A program made the position numbers and the translations under genes. The notes below the pieces were generated by a model. It searched no databases. It saw only the letters and a program-made list of their open reading frames with translations, and was not told the DNA's origin. Shown here in pieces: positions 1 through 64,000 of a stretch of DNA of 64,000 nucleotides (within the stretch, counting starts at the first letter, position 1; each line of letters opens with the position of its first letter). The stretch covers positions 93,501-157,500 of the forward strand of contig JAXRKP010000665.1 in assembly GCA_037039925.1 (NCBI GenBank), written 5' to 3'. The DNA is from Doris montereyensis. Taxonomy: Eukaryota; Mollusca; Gastropoda; Nudibranchia; Dorididae.

Positions 1-70
1 CACTAATTCTCAGTCTCAGCCACTAAAATGATAAACAAGTAAACTCACTTTGGGAAATTTTGCCATACGT

Positions 71-76
71 TTTATT
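71..76 (-). other. PRPF6 candidate polyadenylation signal
   Basis: AATAAA on the minus strand, about 35 nt past the PRPF6 stop codon. The position is plausible, but no cleavage site can be seen. Confidence 0.4.
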
Positions 77-111
77 TGACTTAAATCATACAGCATAAAA
101 GTTTCTGTTTG

Positions 112-28254
<28,143 letters not shown>

Positions 28255-28364
28255 TTCGTAAACCAGTCGACCGACCCGGAAATGATTGCTTGACATGACC
28301 CCCTTGTAACGAATAGGTTTCATCTCGTTAAATCTCGCTGTTGGTGAAAAAGCCTATGTTGTTC
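28255..28364. promoter_or_regulatory. Putative bidirectional promoter between PRPF6 and TM9SF1
   Basis: Only 110 bp separates the preferred PRPF6 start (minus) from the TM9SF1 ATG (plus), so both core promoters and 5' UTRs must lie in or overlap this gap. No TATA box is seen. CCGGAA at 28276-28281 is an ETS-type core, as is common in housekeeping divergent promoters. Confidence 0.7.
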
Positions 28365-58026
<29,662 letters not shown>

Positions 58027-58102
58027 ATGACACTGTCTATGTTCCCATTCCTGGATTCTCATAGACATATATATATATATATATAATATACATGAAGAGA
58101 TG

Positions 58103-58108
58103 AATAAA
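58103..58108 (+). other. TM9SF1 candidate polyadenylation signal
   Basis: AATAAA 77 nt after the TM9SF1 stop. Later AATAAA-like words exist, so a longer 3' UTR is possible. Confidence 0.4.
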
Positions 58109-59151
58109 TTTATAAGCAAAGGATTCTGTGTGGAACAATGTGGGGGTAATGTACTTTTAGGTTTCAAATTTGACCAAGATTATAATTTATGACTTATCTT
58201 TGCTTACCCGTGAAGAGAATGCATTGATGCATGATGAAAATGTTCATCATAGTATTTTTATTGTATTTGTGTTAGCTCTATTTTTCATTCCACTCCCTCC
58301 ACTCCTTGCAAATGTTGCTTCAGGTTTTTTTTTTGCCAACCAGTTCAGCCATACAACACATCACTGCTTTTGTCCAATCGGCAACGTCATTATTCCATTG
58401 CTTTGTATGAAGTATGCTACATGTGATTGCTTTGAGGTGGATCTTATTTAAAATCTTTTTATCACAGTTCCTTATTTTGTTTGTCACTGTGATAAGTCTT
58501 GCTATACTTAATAATACGATGTGAGAAGATGTTAATATGTGATGGTAGACGACGCATGTTCTTGATGAAAGTATCTCCCCAGTTTCCTTTTAAATGCTGT
58601 ATTTCTAGCATGAAATTGTAATTGTGGGGGTTCTTTGTTGTTGCGTTTTAAAATCAAATCAACTGTTGAGGAAAAGCACATTTTCGCATTTCCACAGTTG
58701 TCATAATCACTTGCGGCAATCTCTACTGTTCGGTGGTTAAGTCCTTCTCCCTTTATACCTGTCTCAAGTTACAAAACATTGAGGCAAAAGACTCAAAACA
58801 GTCACAAGTCACTGAGGATTGGCATTATTTTGTCTATGATGAGATGATTTTTGCATAATATGCTTTAAAAAAATCACAACATTAAACCCGTTGCAATTCC
58901 ATCTTTGATTAGATCATCTAAACGTTATTCCTTTGTCTCGAAATGTATGATAAGATTCACGTGAATCTTTCCTGCTTTTTTTTGTTGAGTTTAAAATAAA
59001 ACGTGTCTGTTTTAGTGATCAAATCAAATTTAGATTCGGGAATCTCCTTTCCTTATGAAAATTTAAGGAATTAAATCTAGAGAAAAGTGCTTTCATATGC
59101 GGAATGGATTACCTACCTCATGAATAACATACAAAGTTGATGATCTTCATA
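58109..59151. other. TM9SF1 downstream region, nothing recognised
   Basis: AT-rich. Short open frames here look like chance. Confidence 0.45.
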
Positions 59152-59460
59152 TTACTTCTTTCTTTTTTCTTCCTTTATCAGTTCACATTCTACCTTCAGG
59201 TGTTAAGATGTCGGAAATGATCTTGCTCCAGGCTACCCTGTCCCGATGTTTTCTTTTTCCTTCTGTGAATGTTAAATTTATTTGCTTTAGGGACTCTTTA
59301 ATAAATTCTTCCCACTTTCTTCGAGGTCTGCTTTTTGGTCTTTTACCTTGGGTTTTAGCATTGTATACTGATTTAGCAGCTCTATTATCATTCATTCTGT
59401 TTACATACCTAAACCATCTGCTTTGGTTTAATCTCTTATTGTTATGTTTCTGATTTTTTT
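59152..59460 (-). mobile_element. RTE-like LINE 3' fragment (copy 5)
   Basis: The minus strand reads MNDNRAAKSVYNAKTQGKRP, RPRRKWEEFIKESLKQ and DRVAWSKIISDIL, homologous to copy 1 at 3634-3822. The (GAAA) tail is at its left end. Truncated at the 5' side, with a small internal deletion near 59410. Confidence 0.85.
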
Positions 59461-61714
59461 TTTTTTAGTTTATATTGTGTGTATGTAAAAAGGTATTTAT
59501 GGCATCGAAACATGGTGAGCTGAATCTTTGGACTTTGCTATGTGTCAAGGTAGTTGCATACTGTGTTAGTCATAGGTTTCTGCGCTATGTATGTGATTAT
59601 TGCAATAAGCCGCTTCCTCGCGGCTTCAGACTGGACAGGGTCTCTGTGTCTCATGACTTCATGATTTCCATATTATCTCTGAGGTCAAATGAAACTCTCA
59701 GTCTTGAGTCTGATGGTGTGAGATTGGTCTCATTTATTTTTACGTTTTGTCACGCTCCTTAAGGGATCATTAATTTGCCTGCTCTCATGTTTGGCAGGCT
59801 GTACTCCGTCCTTGTCTACAAAGTGCTTTGAAATAAATTAGCTGACGAAACTGAAAGTGTGAAACAAGAGGTTTATGGAGGCATGTCGAATCTTTTTATT
59901 TTCAATCTGTTCTTCTATTAATGAACTGATCTTTTTGTTCATTAGAACATCGTAAGAAATTTTTTTTTCATTTTCATGCTCTCTTTTTTTTCCTGTTTAT
60001 TTTAAATTGAATGTAAGATGATTTGTAGTTCTTATTACTCACCCAAGTAAATCTGTGAGCAGAGATATATGTTTATATATGTATATACCCACATATTAGA
60101 TATTGCACCTTCTTCAAATTAAAAAAAATGATCTATATATACTCACATCACTGAAGGTTTTTCCCATCATATGTGTAGGTATTGAAAAATAAGGTGTTTG
60201 TCCAGAACCACAATCTTATCAGTGAATTAGAAACGCAAGTTGTTGTTTTCCTTTCAATACTTCTGTTAACATTGCTCATTACATCTTTCCAGTCTTACTT
60301 GCTGCTAGTGAGTTCAAAACTCACAATAACACCTCACAGACATGTGTTATTACTGTATCTTCCACACATGACGTGTCACACATTACATCAGAGACTTCGT
60401 AGGCACCACGTTTTTAGACATGCCAATCCTATTAATCTAAACTGGCAACTGGCAGAAGTAAGGGTCTTTTCATGATCTAAAAAATTCCTGTCATTTTTAA
60501 ATTTCTCTTTCTTTCATCACTGTGTATCATTGATTATAAATGGGTAAATAAATTCATACAGTTGATTGGGTTATGGGTGATTTTTTGCTATCGTGTACAC
60601 AAATCACTGGTTATGCCAGAAAATTTCTGCTCAAGCTTTACTGCTGGTAGGTTCCCTTTGTTATTATGGTTTTATGAACCGTAAACTTGGAGTGGCAAAA
60701 TGTTATCTGTTCAATGGGTGTCGCGGTTAGGTTTCCTATCTCTGCAGTTCTATGCAGGTTTACTCAAGTGTTTTGTTCATTAAATCCTATCATGCTCACG
60801 CTTCACATTTATCTCATATTTCTTTGATTCGATGAAAGTCAACATTTATAACAGATAAACACTATATACATATGTGTGTGAAGAAAGGGATAAATTTGAC
60901 AACCGTGTGCTTCACCACAAGCCTTTATTATTCATTACGTTGACTGGTGATAAAATGCATGCATTCAGCATGCTAAAACTACAAATCAGTATAGATCTAG
61001 GTCTGAGACCAAATACATGTAATCAATTCATCATAAGAAATGTTCAGGAGGGTTTGGTAAATTGTGCCTAGCGTGTATTATTTAGGCCATCCATGTCTTT
61101 ATTGATGTTTGGAAAGTAATGGAATTGTTTATTGGTGCAGTAGCCGGTATTGGGGGGGGGGTTATTTGTGTGTCTCAGTATTACAGTGATGAGAGAAGGG
61201 TGGTTGTGACTGAATAATGTGCCTGTTATTTAATCTATGGTTGTGTGTTACTGTTACATATATTGGGATGAACAAAGAAGTCTTTTGGAGCATCTAGCAA
61301 CAGTGATGTGAGTGTTATCTGAGGGAAAGACTCTAGTGATTAATCTTCACCTTGAAATGTTGTTATCGCTTCACCTGGTTTGTGCATTACAATGTCAATA
61401 CACTTTGATATCAGCCTCATTACATTCAGCTGTGACACTTGTTATGTGTATATTATACATTATGTCCATATCATCTATGATATTACACGTTGTTATTATT
61501 ATATCAGACTTTATCATCACACAAGTCACTTCAGAGGAGACAACTTAGTGTCAGCCTTTAACTTCTAACTCCCTCTTTTAATTTGTTTTGGTTTACTTAA
61601 CTCACTATGTCGCATGCTGTGTCAAAATATTGTCATGAGCGCAAGGCCAATCGTCAGGGTTTGTTGTCAAGTGAATATTAACATTAATATATAATGGTCG
61701 CTGTGTTCTTGGGG
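59461..61714. other. Intergenic, nothing recognised
   Basis: A 95-codon plus frame at 59475-59762 and a 97-codon frame at 60182-60475 show no family resemblance. Treated as chance. Confidence 0.4.
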
Positions 61715-61800
61715 TGGACGCTCCTGGTAGGTCCTACATCTTGCTCTTCCTAAGTCACATTGAGATCACCGCATATGGTGAATGTAAATTTTGGAATAGT
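61715..61800 (+). repeat. Short dispersed repeat, copy 2
   Basis: Shares CTGGTAGGTCCTAC and CCGCATATGGTG with 35740-35875. Confidence 0.5.
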
Positions 61801-64000
61801 CCAAGTTGCTTTCTTGGGAGAAGTGGGACAGGGCATGTTGTTCAGGGGTTTATTAAGTTCAGGGGGAAGGGTTGCCTTGTCTAGTTTTTATGTATCTATA
61901 GGTGTGTCTCTCGTATGTCAGGCCTTTCAGTTACATTAAACTTTCATCTCTAGAGTAAGTATTGAACCTGTCTATGATTCAAGTAAAACAAAAAGGTTTG
62001 AAACCTCTGACACAATTGTACATGACGTCTCAAAAGTCAAAACTGCTGGGTCAAGAATTTCCAATGTATTACATCCTGGGCTTTCATGTGGCGCTACGCA
62101 TTTATGCAATTGTTCTCCTTCATCTATTGTTCTTTGTGTAATGTTTGAGGAAGCGACAATGAAAGGTCAAGATTAGAGACATGTTGAAAATCAACATCTG
62201 TCATAGATATTTATAATGTAGTTATGGGTTTTTATCCAAGTAGCAATGTGTCCTTTATTTGCATGATTGCACTCCTTCAATAGACATCGTTAGACACACT
62301 CCAGTTTTCATTGATTTTTAATACTGTAACTCCTAGTTTTCTTAATTATTTTGTTCATCATAGGCATAAACACAGAGTAGTATACGTTCAATCAGATGCT
62401 TTTGATAATAATAAAAAAATTGCAGTAATTATTATATCAGGTGTTCAGATGCACTTGAGAGTCATAAATTACATATCACCCCTAGTTTATTACATGTTCT
62501 GTCGGTGTCCTAATAGTTAGGTCCCTGTTCCCTGGGAAAAGACACGTAACACACATTTTCCCTTCTCTGGTGCAAATGGGTACAAACACTAGCTTGAGAG
62601 TAAAAACATGCATCAGACTAGCATCCTTTCCAGAGGTGATTATTAACCTCACTTCCACTTCATGCTATAGAAACTGGGATACGCTCCGGCTCAATGGGCT
62701 GCAATGGCCTTGAAGCAACTTTACTTACTCTATAAAATGTTTTTGATTTTTGCATCCCCATCTCAGAAATAAAGACTTGGCGATCGTCTTTGTTGTGTGG
62801 CGGTGATGTTTACTGTCTCAGTCGTGTTAAATCTTTCCATTTGTGATTAAGTTATCGAAAGTTTCATGATTTTCCTCTCGAGCCAAAGGAATAATGAGAA
62901 ACATCATTTGAAAATCCCAAGCGTGTTTGTTAAAGTCATAAGACTAACCTCAAAGTTAACAAATTTAAGAGCATAAGAAAAGGTTTCAAGGCATGTTGTT
63001 CAATATAGAAAGCGGTTGTCATACTTTGAGTGCGTGATGATATGTAGGTTGGTCACTGTTACCCATGGATGGTTTTGGCAAGGGGATATTAACATTTTGG
63101 ATTCGTAACCCATTTTAAATCATGGTATTTATGGATCATGGCTCTATTCTTGGTAAAGATTTTACCGCATAGTGGTATGTACTAGTGATAGAGGCAAGCA
63201 GATAAAGATATGTAAATGTATTCACAATTTCTTTATCTTTTTCAAGCTCTGTATACGTTAAATATATATACATATAAAATGTGTGTACATAAGAAATTAC
63301 TTTCTTGAAAATGAATTTTTATTGATGAATAAATCAGTGGGTGAATTAAACATGTAATGACATTGATTTTTTATTATTATTGAACTTTGTTATTATTGTG
63401 GTAATATTTTCTTTTTTGTTATTCATTTAACAGTGTGGTACATTGTTTGATATTCATATAAATGTCCTCTTTGTCCGCCTTTGAATATCCATGTTATCAT
63501 CATAATTTATAACATGTTGGGTCTACTGTTGACACTTATATCACTCTTTAATAATCTGTGTTAGAAATGCCATCATGGTGAAATGCATTGTTTACCATTG
63601 TCACGGAGGAACTCTCCTGCATTTTCTTTTTTAATAACGGTTTGTAAATGCTTATTAAGAAACTTGGGAAAACTATTCATTTAACTTTATTTCTTTTATT
63701 TTCTTCTGGGTTTTCTTTTTGTTGATTTTCTTTAAATTTTCATTAATTTTAGGCTTCGACCTTTTTAGAGCAAATTACAAACAACTAGTATTTTAGGCTA
63801 TTTATACTTTGAGACCAAAGGTGTGTTTAACTTGTCAGATTTTCAGAGTCCTGAAAAAAGGTGTGTCCTACAGATCTTGTCAAGAATGTTACTAATAAAA
63901 TTATATCTTTGGCCATACGTAGTTATTTTCATTGTCGACATATCTCTGGTAATATTTGAAGTCATTTTCATTGTCGATGGCTCACTTGTTCTTCATCATG
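61801..64000. other. Intergenic, nothing recognised
   Basis: AT-rich. No gene, exon or named repeat could be supported. Confidence 0.45.

Noticed and set aside
58170..58451. 93-codon frame just after TM9SF1
   Set aside because: Low-complexity composition typical of 3' UTR. No family resemblance.

Overview
This is animal nuclear DNA. The evidence is two spliced housekeeping genes with GT-AG introns, an AT-rich background, abundant microsatellites, and dispersed LINE, SINE, piggyBac, hAT-like and MITE-type repeats. No bacterial operon, CRISPR array or viral genome is visible. The repeat style (RTE-like LINEs with GAAA tails, tRNA-derived SINEs, TCTAGATC-rich tracts) would fit a mollusc or another lophotrochozoan. 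That assignment is inference and is not proven by the window.

Layout. On the minus strand, PRPF6 (U5 / tri-snRNP splicing factor, the Prp6 family) runs from a start near 28254 down to a stop at 112 in 25 exons. On the plus strand, TM9SF1 (transmembrane 9 superfamily member 1, an endomembrane nine-pass protein) runs from 28365 to 58026 in 15 exons. The genes are head to head with only about 110 bp between their likely start codons, so they probably share a bidirectional promoter. The last 6 kb (58027-64000) is 3' UTR and intergenic DNA with one LINE fragment and no recognisable gene.

Reading frames. The exon lengths of both genes add up to the expected proteins (about 962 aa and about 590 aa) only after allowing single frame breaks in PRPF6 exon 1, TM9SF1 exon 4 and TM9SF1 exon 14. 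Each break is equivalent to one extra or two missing bases. Splice sites and the remaining frames are intact, so sequence error is more likely than gene death.

Mobile DNA fills the introns. There are five copies or fragments of one RTE-like LINE, two of which share the same 5' end and carry about 60-66 bp tandem monomers in the 5' region. A 2.3 kb piggyBac element is bounded by TTAA duplications and matching terminal repeats, with a decayed transposase. There are two hAT-like elements with terminal inverted repeats, a pogo-like MITE, tRNA-derived SINEs (one pair fused into an approximately 80 bp-arm hairpin), a nested palindromic MITE cluster in PRPF6 intron 1, two oppositely oriented palindromic minisatellite arrays around a CR1/L2-like fragment, and a 0.9 kb unidentified repeat present once in each gene.

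I found no convincing new multi-gene system. The most noteworthy signals are the compact divergent promoter, the LINE family with 5' monomers, the fold-back structures and the frame breaks.
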